A stretch of 64,000 nt of DNA from Pelosinus fermentans DSM 17108 (GTDB lineage: Bacteria; Bacillota; Negativicutes; DSM-13327): positions 2,567,501-2,631,500 of the forward strand of contig NZ_AKVN02000001.1 in NCBI RefSeq assembly GCF_000271485.2, in the 5' to 3' direction. The notes beneath the pieces were generated by a model that was given only the letters and a program-made list of their open reading frames with translations, was not told where the DNA came from and made no database searches. A program made the translations under genes and the position numbers. Each line of letters opens with the position of its first letter. Position 1 is the first letter of the stretch. This document shows, piece after piece, positions 17,931-27,815 of the stretch.

Positions 17931-18647
17931 TCATTTGATGATATCAGATACTGTTGATATCGTATAGCCTTTACTTTGGATTTGCTGAATTAACTCTGGT
18001 AAAGCTTTGCTTGTAACTTCTGTGGGATGGATAAGAATAATGGCTCCATTATGTAGCTTTTTCATAACCCTATTAATGATGATTTCCGTTGGAGGACGCT
18101 GCCAGTCAATGGTGTCAATACTCCACATAATGGTTGTATATCCAAGATCGTTCGCTGCTGATAGTACAGTATCATTATATTCACCATAAGGTGGTGCATA
18201 TAGTGATGTTTTAATAGTGGTAAGCTCTTTCACCAGTTCTTCAGTGCGCAATATTTGTTCTTTATTTTTCTCTTTACTGATAGTGTTCGGGTGTGGATGA
18301 GTGTAAGTGTGATTACCTAATTCATGTCCTTGAGTTGCTAGTTCTGTAACTAAAGCAGGGAATCGTTTTCCCCAGCTACCACCAATAAAAAATGTTATTT
18401 TTATATTATTTTCATTAAGGGTGTTTAGCATAGTAGGCAGATATTCTTCACCCCAGAAAACATTGCATGCAAAAGCAACTTTCGGTGTCGCTGAGTTACC
18501 ATGAAAGATAGGAACTGGCTTATTTACAGGTTGTGTATTATTAAAAATGGGTTGCAATAGTCCTGACAAAATAATAATGGCAAAAAAAACTCCAGCAGAA
18601 AACAGCACATACCATTGTTGAATTCGAATAACAAAACACCATTTCAA
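17931..18647 (-). CDS. ylxY: Polysaccharide deacetylase family protein (YlxY-like)
   Basis: 238-aa NodB-fold protein anchored by one N-terminal membrane span (about 12-31). Motif 2 is intact (GHELGNHTYTHPHP, His113 and His117), and so is the PPYGEYND segment near 173. Motif 1, normally TFDDG with the base and metal Asp, reads CNVFWGEEYLP here. Loss of the Asp pair is, as I recall, also seen in YlxY-type proteins, so catalysis is doubtful. The position downstream of pnp matches Bacillus ylxY. The start is TTG at 18647 after GAGGTG; an ATG five bases on is out of frame. A strong terminator follows. Confidence 0.82.
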   Translation of the reverse strand: MKWCFVIRIQQWYVLFSAGVFFAIIILSGLLQPIFNNTQPVNKPVPIFHGNSATPKVAFACNVFWGEEYLPTMLNTLNENNIKITFFIGGSWGKRFPALVTELATQGHELGNHTYTHPHPNTISKEKNKEQILRTEELVKELTTIKTSLYAPPYGEYNDTVLSAANDLGYTTIMWSIDTIDWQRPPTEIIINRVMKKLHNGAIILIHPTEVTSKALPELIQQIQSKGYTISTVSDIIK

Positions 18648-18720
18648 AGGGAATCACCTCTAACTTCATACTATTCTATATTTAATCCTATTAATTAAGA
18701 AGTGATTTTATGAAACAAAA

Positions 18721-18746
18721 AAACATAAACCAAGTGGTTTATGTTT
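18721..18746 (-). terminator. Terminator after pnp
   Basis: Stem AAACATAAACC/GGTTTATGTTT with a 4-base loop and a following T-run on the minus strand (TTTTTTTG). Confidence 0.88.
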
Positions 18747-18762
18747 AAAATTTTTATTTACA

Positions 18763-20856
18763 TTATTCTTTTTTTTCAGATTCCACAGGTAAAAGCTCTT
18801 TACGTGAAAGGTTAATACGTCCTTGGCGATCCACTTCTGTAACTTTAACTAGAATTTCGTCTCCAACTTTTACAACATCTTCCACCTTTTCCACACGTTC
18901 ACGAGCTAATTGAGAAATGTGGACAAGTCCTTCCTTACCTGGGAGAATCTCGACAAAAGCACCAAAATTCATTAAACGTGTAACTTTGCCCGTATAAGAG
19001 CTGCCTACTTCTACTTCTCTAACCAGTGTTTCAATGATTTTTACAGCTTTTTGTCCTGCTTCCATATCTACAGCAGCAATAAATACTTTGCCGTCATCTT
19101 CAATGTCAATTTTAACACCAGTTTCTTCAATAATTTTTTTAATTGTTTTACCACCAGGTCCAATTACATCTCGAATCTTATCTGGATGAATCTCCATTGT
19201 AATAATACGAGGAGCAAAAGGCGACAACTCAGCCCTAGGTTCCTGAATCACTTCTACTATCTTACTCATGATGTGCATTCTGCCGCGATGAGCTTGAGAA
19301 AGCGCTGCAGATAAGATTTCCTCTGTAATACCAGCAATTTTAATATCCATTTGAATGGCTGTAATGCCAGATGTTGTACCAGCAACTTTAAAATCCATGT
19401 CACCTAATGCATCCTCTAAACCCTGAATATCAGTTAGTATAGAAAAATCTTCCCCCTCTTTAACTAAACCCATCGCAACTCCAGATACTGGACGTTTGAT
19501 CGGTACACCTGCGTCAAGAAGAGATAAGGTACTGCCGCAAACACTAGCCATGGAACTAGAACCATTTGATTCTAAAATTTCCGAAACCAAGCGAATTGTA
19601 TAAGGGAATTCAATTTCTGAAGGAATAACTGGAACTAATGCACGTTCCGCTAATGCACCATGACCAATTTCTCTTCGTCCTGGCCCTCTTGATGGTCTTG
19701 TTTCACCAACGCTAAATGATGGGAAATTATAATGATGCATATAACGTTTGGATTCTTCAACGCCTAAGCCATCAAGTATTTGTTCGTCTCCCATTGCACC
19801 AAGAGTTGTGATCGTTAATGCTTGGGTTTGTCCACGAGTAAATAAGGCAGAACCATGCGTACGCGCTAACAAACCAATATCACAACTAATAGGTCGTACT
19901 TCTTCTAATTGACGACCATCTGGACGTATTTTATCAACAGTTATCATTCTGCGAACTGCTTCTTTAATAATTTTTTGCATCATATTTTGAATGTCTTTAC
20001 CATTATCAGGATATATAGTCTCAAAATGTTCTGCAACTTGCTTTTTAGCTTGTTTTATATTTTCTTCTCGGGTTAATTTATCAGAATTTCTAACTGCCGT
20101 TGTAAGTTTTTCTGTAGCATAATCACGTATGGCATTACTGATCTCAGCTGGTATTTCATATAGTTTTATTTCACGTTTAGGTTTACCAATTTCAACAATC
20201 ATTTTTTCTTGGATAGCAATTAGATTGCGAATAATGTCATGTCCAAAGCTAATTGCTTGTAAAATAGTATCTTCGCTTAATTCATTAGCATTAGCTTCTA
20301 CCATAAGTACAGCATCTTTTGTACCTGCAACGACTAAATTAAGTTCACTTAATTTTTGCTGCTCAACAGTCGGATTCGTAATGAATTCATTATTAATCAA
20401 ACCAACTCTGACACCGCCAATTGGTCCATTAAATGGAATATCCGAAATTGATAAAGCACATGATGCGCCGATCATCGCTGGTATTTCTGGAGAATTATCC
20501 TGGTCGACTGATAATACGGTTGCTACAATTTGTACATCATTGCGAAAACCGCTAGCAAATAATGGTCGAATGGGTCTATCGATCAAACGGCTTGCAAGAA
20601 TAGAAGATTCACTAGGACGTCCTTCACGCTTGATAAAGCCACCCGGAATTTTACCTACCGAATATAATTTTTCTTCATAATCAACTGTCAGTGGGAAAAA
20701 ATCAATACCATCCCTTGGTTCTGCCGATGCTGTAGCAGTTACTAATACTGCAGTATCTCCATATCTGACGAACACTGATCCACCAGCTTGCTTAGCCATT
20801 CTGCCTGATTCTATAATCAGGGGTCTATCTCCAAGTTGCATTTCGATTTTATACAT
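18763..20856 (-). CDS. pnp: Polyribonucleotide nucleotidyltransferase (PNPase)
   Basis: 3'-5' phosphorolytic exoribonuclease of the mRNA decay machinery. 697 aa, the usual length: two RNase PH domains joined by an alpha-helical domain, KH domain ([14 protein letters not shown]) near 560-590, S1 domain near 620-690, then an acidic end. The frame is open 51 codons further, through the rpsO terminator; the ATG at 20856 has AGGAGG 10 bases upstream and starts the conserved [13 protein letters not shown]. It is separated from rpsO by a terminator, so pnp is probably expressed by partial read-through or its own promoter. Confidence 0.96.
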   Translation of the reverse strand: MYKIEMQLGDRPLIIESGRMAKQAGGSVFVRYGDTAVLVTATASAEPRDGIDFFPLTVDYEEKLYSVGKIPGGFIKREGRPSESSILASRLIDRPIRPLFASGFRNDVQIVATVLSVDQDNSPEIPAMIGASCALSISDIPFNGPIGGVRVGLINNEFITNPTVEQQKLSELNLVVAGTKDAVLMVEANANELSEDTILQAISFGHDIIRNLIAIQEKMIVEIGKPKREIKLYEIPAEISNAIRDYATEKLTTAVRNSDKLTREENIKQAKKQVAEHFETIYPDNGKDIQNMMQKIIKEAVRRMITVDKIRPDGRQLEEVRPISCDIGLLARTHGSALFTRGQTQALTITTLGAMGDEQILDGLGVEESKRYMHHYNFPSFSVGETRPSRGPGRREIGHGALAERALVPVIPSEIEFPYTIRLVSEILESNGSSSMASVCGSTLSLLDAGVPIKRPVSGVAMGLVKEGEDFSILTDIQGLEDALGDMDFKVAGTTSGITAIQMDIKIAGITEEILSAALSQAHRGRMHIMSKIVEVIQEPRAELSPFAPRIITMEIHPDKIRDVIGPGGKTIKKIIEETGVKIDIEDDGKVFIAAVDMEAGQKAVKIIETLVREVEVGSSYTGKVTRLMNFGAFVEILPGKEGLVHISQLARERVEKVEDVVKVGDEILVKVTEVDRQGRINLSRKELLPVESEKKE

Positions 20857-20974
20857 ATATGGCATTCCTCCTCTGTAACCCTTACTCTCTCTACCAAAGA
20901 TTAACACTTCGACATTTTTTTTAGTATTTCCTTTATTATTAACAGTTAATCTATAAAAAAATACTTCTTGCAAT

Positions 20975-21004
20975 AAAAAGAAAAGACTTGGCTTGTGCCA
21001 AGTC
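20975..21004 (-). terminator. Terminator between rpsO and pnp
   Basis: Perfect stem GACTTGGC/GCCAAGTC, loop ACAA, then TTTTCTTTTT on the minus strand, 8 bases past the rpsO stop. Confidence 0.9.
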
Positions 21005-21012
21005 CCCACTTG

Positions 21013-21279
21013 TTACTTTCTAAGATTCAATTTTTCAAGAATAGAACGATAACGCTCGATATCATTGTTGCGTACATAGTTCAATAATCCTCTACGCTGA
21101 CCAACCATTTTTAAAAGACCGCGTCTAGAATGATGGTCTTTTTTATGCTCTTTTAAATGATTTGTCAAGTAGTTGATACGTTCAGTTAAAATAGCTATTT
21201 GCACTTCTGGTGATCCAGTATCAGCTTCATGCGTACGGTATTTTTCAATCAGAGATTGTTTTAATTCTGGTGTTAACAA
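21013..21279 (-). CDS. rpsO: 30S ribosomal protein S15
   Basis: Primary 16S rRNA-binding protein of the small subunit. 88 aa, matching the family. The conserved [15 protein letters not shown] and [18 protein letters not shown] are present. The start is TTG at 21279, giving M-LTPELKQ, 8 bases after GGAGG; the frame stays open upstream to 21324, but that would add 15 residues no S15 has. It sits between ribF and pnp, as in Bacillus. Confidence 0.97.
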   Translation of the reverse strand: MLTPELKQSLIEKYRTHEADTGSPEVQIAILTERINYLTNHLKEHKKDHHSRRGLLKMVGQRRGLLNYVRNNDIERYRSILEKLNLRK

Positions 21280-21395
21280 AATGGGCACCTCCTTTTTATA
21301 AATGATCCCCATTAGCCAAGACAATCGTTGGAGAATCGAATATCCTCGCTATGGTTACTTTCAATGACGACTTTCATCAATCATCAACAAAATAT

Positions 21396-21424
21396 AGTTT
21401 ATCATAAATCAATGCAATTGTAAA
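21396..21424 (-). promoter_or_regulatory. Possible promoter of rpsO
   Basis: TTTACA (21419-21424), 17 bases, TAAACT (21396-21401) on the minus strand, about 115 bases before the TTG start. The -10 match is only moderate. Confidence 0.45.
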
Positions 21425-21433
21425 TAATAAGTA

Positions 21434-22369
21434 CTATTTTCCCTGAGAAGTTTGGTAATATTTTTGGGCAGCCACGATATCTTTTGCTATTTGTAACTTA
21501 AGTTCTTCAGAATTGGAAAAGGTTTGTTCATTTCGAATATGATTCAAGAATCTTACGGTAACTGCTTCTCCATATAAATCTCCAGAAAAATCCAGAATGT
21601 GAACTTCTATACGACGTCCTATATCATGAAAGGTAGGATTCGTGCCAACATTGGCGATCCCATTATATTGATTATCTTGGATAATAAGTTCAACAGCATA
21701 TACTCCATTCTGAGGGACAGCAAGACCTGAGGCAATTCCTAGATTAATTGTTGGATAGCCTAATAAGCGACCTCGTTTAGCACCGTGGATGACCATACCC
21801 TTTAGTGTTACTGGTCTACCTAAAAGATTTGCTGCTTGGTGCACTTGACCTGCTGCAATCATTTGGCGAATTAATGTACTGCTGACCATAACATCATCTA
21901 CGTATACCGTGGGATTAATTTCTGTTGTAAATCCATATTGTAGTCCAGATTTTTGTAAAAGTTTTGGAGTACCACAACGCTTATATCCAAAAAAATAGTT
22001 TGGACCGATTAGAATATGCTTTGGATTTAATTGGTCTAATAATAAGCGAATAAATTGAGATGCTGATAATTTCAGAAACTCTGCAGTAAAAGGGATATTT
22101 AATAAAATATCCACACCCAATTTTTCAATTAATTCAACTTTGTCATCTTGCGTAATGATTTGTAAAGGACATCTTTCAGGAGCAATAATGGATAAAGGAT
22201 GATTGCTAAAAGTGAATACGACACTTGTTCCATTTAGTTGCTTGGCCGACTCTACAGAACGAGAAATTACTTTTTGATGACCAATATGTACGCCGTCAAA
22301 AGTTCCTAAGGCAACTGTAATTCTAGGGTACTGATCTTTTAAAGTTGTCAGTTGATTTAAAACTTCCAT
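21434..22369 (-). CDS. ribF: Bifunctional riboflavin kinase/FAD synthetase
   Basis: Makes FMN and then FAD from riboflavin. 311 aa. The N-terminal nucleotidyltransferase domain has TFDGVHIGH (23-31), and the C-terminal riboflavin kinase domain (about 180-305) has the GYPTINL motif. I start at the ATG at 22369, which has GGTGG about 5 bases upstream; a GTG four codons earlier overlaps that site. The position between truB and rpsO is conserved in Firmicutes. Confidence 0.94.
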   Translation of the reverse strand: MEVLNQLTTLKDQYPRITVALGTFDGVHIGHQKVISRSVESAKQLNGTSVVFTFSNHPLSIIAPERCPLQIITQDDKVELIEKLGVDILLNIPFTAEFLKLSASQFIRLLLDQLNPKHILIGPNYFFGYKRCGTPKLLQKSGLQYGFTTEINPTVYVDDVMVSSTLIRQMIAAGQVHQAANLLGRPVTLKGMVIHGAKRGRLLGYPTINLGIASGLAVPQNGVYAVELIIQDNQYNGIANVGTNPTFHDIGRRIEVHILDFSGDLYGEAVTVRFLNHIRNEQTFSNSEELKLQIAKDIVAAQKYYQTSQGK

Positions 22370-22456
22370 ATATTCCACCACACAATAACAATAATATCAG
22401 AAAATCTATCTATGGAACTCGGATTAGAAAGCTCTTTTAGATAGATTTCATTTTGA

Positions 22457-23335
22457 TTATTCTAATTTGATTACTTTTATTGGCGTAATCACTGCAGTAT
22501 CAGTATTTATTTGCCCGATTCCAATAAATGAATGTTCTTGGTCATATATTCGCAATACTGTTTGTTTAGAAACAGTATGAGTAGAATTTTCAATACTCTG
22601 ACCATATTGAAATGCCTGTGCTATTTCTGGAGTCAGTATTACTTTAGGCATATATCCAATAGCATAATCTAGAGGTAGAAGAGCAACAGGAGAATTGTTT
22701 TCAATTTCTTGTAATGTAAAAGAATTCTCTAAAGAAAAATCCCCTACACGAGTACGTACTAGAAAAGACATAACGACAGGGCAATTTATTTTTTTCCCTA
22801 TGTCAGAACATAAAGATCGAATATACGTCCCTTTGGAGCAGGTTACATCAAATAGGATGCGCGTATCATCTATATGTAATAAAGTTATATTATGAATCGT
22901 AATAATACGTGGCTGGCGTTCTACTGTTATACCGGCCCTTGCTAATTCATATAATTTTTTCCCTTGTATTTTTATAGCTGAATACATAGGAGGAATTTGT
23001 TCAATCGTACCAATAAATGACGATAATACCTTTTCAATTTCCGTTTTAACAGGCATAACACAAACAGCATTATTTAGAATCGCACCAGTATCATCACCAG
23101 TATCCGTTTCATAGCCAATAGTGAGTTCAACACGGTAACTTTTATCAGTATCTGTCATATACTCAAGCAATCGTGTAGCTGATCCTAATGCAACTGGCAA
23201 AACACCCGACGCTGCGGGGTCTAAAGTACCAGCATGACCTACACGCTTTAGATGATAGGTTCTGCGAATGAAGGAAACAACATCATGTGAGGTCATGCCC
23301 GGTGGTTTTAGAACATTTATCAAACCACTAGTCAT
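22457..23335 (-). CDS. truB: tRNA pseudouridine(55) synthase
   Basis: Makes pseudouridine 55 in the T-loop of tRNAs. 292 aa. Catalytic Asp39 lies in GHAGTLDPAASGVLP, and the start SGLINVLKPPGMTSHDVV is typical. A C-terminal PUA-like part follows. Its ATG overlaps the nrnA stop by 4 bases (ATGA), so translation is coupled. A possible weak hairpin (ATCTATCT/AGATAGAT, about 22402-22450) lies in the gap to ribF. Confidence 0.96.
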   Translation of the reverse strand: MTSGLINVLKPPGMTSHDVVSFIRRTYHLKRVGHAGTLDPAASGVLPVALGSATRLLEYMTDTDKSYRVELTIGYETDTGDDTGAILNNAVCVMPVKTEIEKVLSSFIGTIEQIPPMYSAIKIQGKKLYELARAGITVERQPRIITIHNITLLHIDDTRILFDVTCSKGTYIRSLCSDIGKKINCPVVMSFLVRTRVGDFSLENSFTLQEIENNSPVALLPLDYAIGYMPKVILTPEIAQAFQYGQSIENSTHTVSKQTVLRIYDQEHSFIGIGQINTDTAVITPIKVIKLE

Positions 23336-24285
23336 AGCAGTGTCTCTGCTAGTTGTTTGATGGCAGAATCAAGGACTCTTTTTTTGACTTCTTCAATTTT
23401 ACCAATGATAGCACAACCAGCTGCACGTATATGTCCACCGCCGCCAAAGGAAAATGCTAGTCGGCTTACATCTACTGTTTTTGAACGGAAACTAATTCTG
23501 ATCGTACCTTCATTCATGATTTTAAACATGATAGCAATTTCAACACCTTCAATAATTCGTGGATAATTGATAAAGCCTTCAGTACTATCTAAACTCTCAA
23601 GAGTATCTGGTGATACAGTTATTGTAGCAATTTTACCATGATGATGCAGTTCAAGAGTTTCTAATACTTTTGCTAAAGTTAAAATACTTTCGAGTGGCTT
23701 GGTTTCCATATATTCTGATATAGAATTTGGATTAGCTCCGTATTCCATCAAATCAGCAGCATAACGCATGGTTTGCACTGATGTATTCGCATAACGGAAA
23801 AAACCACAGTCAGTAGCGATAGCAGTGTACAAACAGGTTGCTATTGTAGGAGTCATTTTTGCATTTAATAAGCGTAGCAATTCCAAAATGATTTCCCCAG
23901 TTGCTGCTGATTGACTATTGATATACCAATAGTCAGCAAACTTAGTATTAGAAATATGATGATCAATATTTAAGATAGGGGCATTTACATGTTCTTTCAC
24001 TTTACCAATACGTTCAATATCACTGGCATCAAGTACTACTAATAAATCAGAACTAATTATTTTAGTTGTTGGTTTACCAATCGCTTCATAGCCAGGAAGA
24101 AAATTATATAATGCAGGTACTTCATCATCAAGCACCATTTTTACACTCTTTCCTCGTGAAGTAAGATATTCATTTAGCGCCAACATAGATCCCAAACAGT
24201 CACCATCTGGATGAACATGAGCAGTAATAATAATAGTGCTGCTATTTTGTAAAAGTTCAGCAATCTGCTTAAGTGAAAAATCCAT
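23332..24285 (-). CDS. nrnA: DHH-family oligoribonuclease/pAp phosphatase NrnA
   Basis: Degrades nanoRNA and 3'-phosphoadenosine 5'-phosphate. 317 aa. The DHH motifs are in order: HVHPDGDCLGS (23-33), DASD (86-89), NIDHH (106-110). The DHHA1 substrate loop GGGGHIRAAG is near 281-290. It is embedded between rbfA (3 bases upstream) and truB (4-base overlap), an arrangement common in Clostridia and Negativicutes; in Bacillus this slot between rbfA and truB is empty. Confidence 0.93.
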   Translation of the reverse strand: MDFSLKQIAELLQNSSTIIITAHVHPDGDCLGSMLALNEYLTSRGKSVKMVLDDEVPALYNFLPGYEAIGKPTTKIISSDLLVVLDASDIERIGKVKEHVNAPILNIDHHISNTKFADYWYINSQSAATGEIILELLRLLNAKMTPTIATCLYTAIATDCGFFRYANTSVQTMRYAADLMEYGANPNSISEYMETKPLESILTLAKVLETLELHHHGKIATITVSPDTLESLDSTEGFINYPRIIEGVEIAIMFKIMNEGTIRISFRSKTVDVSRLAFSFGGGGHIRAAGCAIIGKIEEVKKRVLDSAIKQLAETLL

Positions 24286-24288
24286 AAT

Positions 24289-24645
24289 TTATTGATTGCC
24301 CTCTTCCTGCTTGATTTTAATTAATAATTCTTGAATATGAGCGCTATAATCTAAGGACTCATCAAGGTGCAACGATAATTCAGGAGTGATTCTCATTCGA
24401 ATGCGCTTACCAATTTCGCTGCGCATGTAGCCTAAAGAACTTTGCAATCCTTTCCACGTATCAGCTTTTTGCTCATCACTGCCCATTAAGCTAACATAGA
24501 TCTTTGCACTACGCAAATCACCAGTTGCCTCAACTTGAGTAATCGTCGCAAAACCGACACGTGGATCTTTTAATTCGGTTAAAATAATTTTACTGATTTC
24601 TTGCTTTATAAACTCCTGAACTTTTTCAACTCGGAGCTGGCTCAT
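24289..24645 (-). CDS. rbfA: 30S ribosome-binding factor A
   Basis: Cold-shock/16S maturation factor that binds the small subunit. 118 aa, KH-like fold, with typical motifs LRVEKVQEFIKQEIS and LKDPRVGFATIT. GGAGG lies 6 bases before the ATG. It follows infB by 15 bases, in the conserved infB-rbfA order. Confidence 0.95.
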   Translation of the reverse strand: MSQLRVEKVQEFIKQEISKIILTELKDPRVGFATITQVEATGDLRSAKIYVSLMGSDEQKADTWKGLQSSLGYMRSEIGKRIRMRITPELSLHLDESLDYSAHIQELLIKIKQEEGNQ

Positions 24646-24660
24646 ATATATCCTCCGCCT

Positions 24661-27192
24661 TTAACCTTTAGGTTTTATTTCTTCCATAGTGAAAGCTTCA
24701 ATGATATCGCCTTCTTTAATATCACGGAATTTATCAATTGTAATACCACATTCATAACCTGCAGCTACTTCTTTTACATCATCTTTGAAGCGTCGCAAGG
24801 ATTCTAATTCACCTTCATGAATCACAATGCCATTACGGATTACACGTACTTGAGACGAATTGAGTATTTTTCCTTCTAATACATAAGCACCAGCAATAAC
24901 AACCTTTGATATTGTAAACAACTGACGTATTTCTACGCGACCTTGAAGTACTTCTTTGTATTCTGGAGCCAGCATACCTGTCATAGCAGCTTCTACGTCA
25001 TGCAATGCTTCATAAATAACGCGATATAATCGAATGTCTATCTTTTCAGATTCGCCAGCTTTGCGGGCATTACCATCTGGGCGGACGTTAAATCCGATAA
25101 TTAACGCATTAGCAGCAGAAGCTAACATGACGTCAGATTCATTAATAGCACCTACTCCAGCATGCACAATGTTCACTCGTACTTCTTTGTTATTAGCATT
25201 TAAGGCTAGTAATGACTGACGTAATGCTTCAACAGAGCCCTGAACATCGGCTTTAATAACAATATTAAGATCTTGGATATTTCCATCTTGAATCTGTTTA
25301 AATAAATCATCTAGTGAAACCTTTTGTGACTGCATTAATTCATCTGTACGCCTTTTAGCAATACGTTTTTCAGCTACCGCTCTTGCTATTTTTTCATCGA
25401 CTGCAACCAGAACATCACCTGCTTGTGGTACATCAGCCAACCCAAGTACCTCTACAGGAGTAGAAGGTTCAGCTTTTTTCACTTTCTCACCACGATCATT
25501 TACCATGGCTCGAACTTTACCATAGGCAATTCCAGCAATAATAGTGTCACCGATATGCAGAGTTCCTTTTTGCACTAATACAGTAGCGACTGGACCGCGT
25601 CCTTTATCAAGCTTTGCTTCAATAATTGTACCATAAGCCTGACGATTCGGATTTGCTTTAATTTCTTGCATCTCCGCTACTAATAAGATCATTTCCAAAA
25701 GCTCATTTATACCGGTTTTTTTCTGTGCAGAGACAGGTACCATGATGGCTTCGCCACCCCAGTCCTCAGCAACAAGACCGTAATCAGATAGCTGTTGTTT
25801 GATTCGATCAGGGTTCGCACCAGGACGATCCATTTTATTAATTGCTACGATGATAGGAACATTAGCAGACTTAGCATGATTGATAGCTTCAATCGTTTGT
25901 GGCATAACGCCATCATCTGCTGCTACTACTAAAATTGCAATATCTGTTACCTGTGCTCCACGAGCTCGCATAGCAGTGAAAGCCTCATGTCCAGGAGTAT
26001 CGAGAAAAACAATTTTTTTACCTTGGCAAGTTACTTTATATGCACCAATATGTTGTGTAATTCCACCAGCTTCTTGAGAAGTTACATGTGTTTGCCTGAT
26101 AGAATCTAATAAAGAGGTTTTACCATGATCGACATGTCCCATAACGGTAACAACTGGTGGTCTAAGAACAAGGCTGGAAGGATCATCTTCAATTTCCGCA
26201 ATTTCAGTGGGGTCTTCTTCAGGTGGTAATTCTAATACTTCAACTCCAAATTCTGTTGCTAACAATGAAGCCGTTTCAAAATCAAGATCTTGATTTATCG
26301 TAGCCATAACACCAAGCATCATAAGCTTTTTGATTACTTCACCAACATCACGGCACAATTTGCTCGATAGTTCTTTGACTGTGATAGATTCACCTAATTT
26401 AACGCTTTTAGGTTTTGGTGGTTCAATTTTAACCGCTGGTGCAGCACCACGGGATTGGAAACCACGATTTGCTTGCGGCCGTCTATTGAAATTACCTCCC
26501 CCTTGGTTTCGTTGAGCGTTATTATTGTTAGTAGGGCGGTTGTTATTTGATTGGAACTTATTAGGAGGAGCAGCAGGCCTAGATTGTACAGGAGGTTGCT
26601 GGGTTCCTGCATTCCTTGGTTGAAAATTTTGTTGTGGTGGACGTTGTTGATTTTGGGTATTTTGCTGTGGACGTTGTCCTTGGAAAGGTGCTTGTGGCGG
26701 ACGTTGTTGATTCTGGGTATTTTGCTGTGGACGTTGTCCTTGGAAAGGTGCTTGCGGCGGACGTTGTTGATTCTGGGTATTTTGCTGTGGGCGTTGTCCT
26801 TGGAAAGGTGTTTGTGGCGGACGTTGCTGATTTTGTTGCGGTCTGTTTTGGTTAGATTGACTTTGCCAAGGACGTTGTGGTTGCGGATTAGAAGAAGGAC
26901 GCTGTTCACCACTATTACTTAGCGCTTGTGGCCTGCCATCATTTCCAGCAGAACGTGTTGTTTGCGTTGGCTGTTCTTGAGTTCTTGGTTTATTTTCAAT
27001 AGTTGAGGTTCCTGCTGTAGGTGTGGAAGTTATTTTATGCGCAAAGGTCCGGGTAATAACATTCTTGGCATCTTCGTCCACACTACTCATATGATTTTTT
27101 GCTTCCATATTGTTACGGTTTAAAATATCAATAATAACTTTACTTGTTGTATTAAAATCTTTGGCTAATTCATATATTCTATATTTGGACAT
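24661..27192 (-). CDS. infB: Translation initiation factor IF-2
   Basis: GTPase that places initiator tRNA on the 30S subunit. 843 aa. N-terminal IF2_N domain (1-50), then a long Pro/Gln/Asn-rich linker (about 60-250) containing three 20-residue repeats, second IF2_N-like segment (about 270-320), G domain with [12 protein letters not shown] near 349-360, [12 protein letters not shown], then the IF2 C-terminal domains. GGGGG lies 7 bases before the ATG. It is the fifth gene of the rimP operon. The Gln/Pro repeat linker is unusual; the catalytic core is normal. Confidence 0.97.
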   Translation of the reverse strand: MSKYRIYELAKDFNTTSKVIIDILNRNNMEAKNHMSSVDEDAKNVITRTFAHKITSTPTAGTSTIENKPRTQEQPTQTTRSAGNDGRPQALSNSGEQRPSSNPQPQRPWQSQSNQNRPQQNQQRPPQTPFQGQRPQQNTQNQQRPPQAPFQGQRPQQNTQNQQRPPQAPFQGQRPQQNTQNQQRPPQQNFQPRNAGTQQPPVQSRPAAPPNKFQSNNNRPTNNNNAQRNQGGGNFNRRPQANRGFQSRGAAPAVKIEPPKPKSVKLGESITVKELSSKLCRDVGEVIKKLMMLGVMATINQDLDFETASLLATEFGVEVLELPPEEDPTEIAEIEDDPSSLVLRPPVVTVMGHVDHGKTSLLDSIRQTHVTSQEAGGITQHIGAYKVTCQGKKIVFLDTPGHEAFTAMRARGAQVTDIAILVVAADDGVMPQTIEAINHAKSANVPIIVAINKMDRPGANPDRIKQQLSDYGLVAEDWGGEAIMVPVSAQKKTGINELLEMILLVAEMQEIKANPNRQAYGTIIEAKLDKGRGPVATVLVQKGTLHIGDTIIAGIAYGKVRAMVNDRGEKVKKAEPSTPVEVLGLADVPQAGDVLVAVDEKIARAVAEKRIAKRRTDELMQSQKVSLDDLFKQIQDGNIQDLNIVIKADVQGSVEALRQSLLALNANNKEVRVNIVHAGVGAINESDVMLASAANALIIGFNVRPDGNARKAGESEKIDIRLYRVIYEALHDVEAAMTGMLAPEYKEVLQGRVEIRQLFTISKVVIAGAYVLEGKILNSSQVRVIRNGIVIHEGELESLRRFKDDVKEVAAGYECGITIDKFRDIKEGDIIEAFTMEEIKPKG
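26639..26818 (-). repeat. Three tandem 60-bp repeats inside infB
   Basis: Three head-to-tail copies of exactly 60 bases (26639-26698, 26699-26758, 26759-26818) differ at only a few positions, and a diverged partial copy follows. They encode the 20-residue unit [20 protein letters not shown] in the IF-2 linker. Near-identity at DNA level suggests recent expansion. Confidence 0.93.
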
Positions 27193-27234
27193 TCATCTAC
27201 CCCCATTTTCTTTTTCAATAGTGAGTTGTAATAC

Positions 27235-27543
27235 TTAACTATTGAGTAATTTCTTAACTGCATTTGTAAATCCAGTATCTGTTATTGCTAATGCAGCACG
27301 ATATACTTTTCCGATACATTGTCCTAATTGCTCTTTTGAAAATATTTCATAAAGATCAACTTTGTAATAGGCAGCCATATCATTATAACTTTTTTTTGTA
27401 GCATCCGAGCAGTCTATGGCAACGATAAGAAGTTTAGCTTTACCCGATTTTACTGCCTTTTCAACAGATAATTCTCCTGATGAAATTTCCCCTGCTTTTT
27501 GTGCTAAACCGAGTAATGAAATTACCTTTTCTTCTTTGGTCAT
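27235..27543 (-). CDS. rplGA: L7Ae-family ribosomal protein (YlxQ/RplGA)
   Basis: 102-aa L7Ae/L30e/S12e/Gadd45 family protein, likely a kink-turn RNA binder associated with the ribosome or RNase P. It shows the family pattern LLGLAQKAGEISSGELSVEKAVKSG and LLIVAIDCSDATKK. The start overlaps the rnpM stop by 4 bases, so the two are translated together. The order nusA-rnpM-rplGA-infB is conserved across Firmicutes. Confidence 0.88.
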   Translation of the reverse strand: MTKEEKVISLLGLAQKAGEISSGELSVEKAVKSGKAKLLIVAIDCSDATKKSYNDMAAYYKVDLYEIFSKEQLGQCIGKVYRAALAITDTGFTNAVKKLLNS

Positions 27544-27806
27544 GTTATAATCCCAGATCGTAATTGTTCATATATTTCAGGATTAATTACTCTTTTTAAT
27601 GCTCGTTCTAATCTTTTTTCTTTAAATGCTTTAGCCAAGCATTGTTCATTGCAGCAAAGATATGCACCTCTTCCTGATTTTTTACCGGTTGGATCTAAAA
27701 TAACATCATCGTCAGGAGTGCGGACAATTCGCAATAACTCTTTTTTATTTTTCATTTCTTGACAACCAACACACATACGTTGAGGAGTTTTTTTCTGTAT
27801 AACCAT
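27540..27806 (-). CDS. rnpM: RNase P modulator RnpM (YlxR family)
   Basis: 88-aa YlxR-family RNA-binding protein; the family has been shown to bind RNase P RNA and modulate its activity. The signature MCVGCQEMKNKKELLRIV has Cys12 and Cys15, DPTGKKSGRGAYLC follows, and further cysteines (51, 52, 56) suggest a small metal site. It lies 9 bases after nusA and overlaps rplGA. Confidence 0.88.
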   Translation of the reverse strand: MVIQKKTPQRMCVGCQEMKNKKELLRIVRTPDDDVILDPTGKKSGRGAYLCCNEQCLAKAFKEKRLERALKRVINPEIYEQLRSGIIT

Positions 27807-27815
27807 AAAATCCTC

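Noticed and set aside
26394-26922. Several long open frames (172, 123 and 79 codons) in other frames within infB
   Set aside because: They follow the 60-bp repeats, which lack stops in several frames, and give repetitive nonsense proteins.
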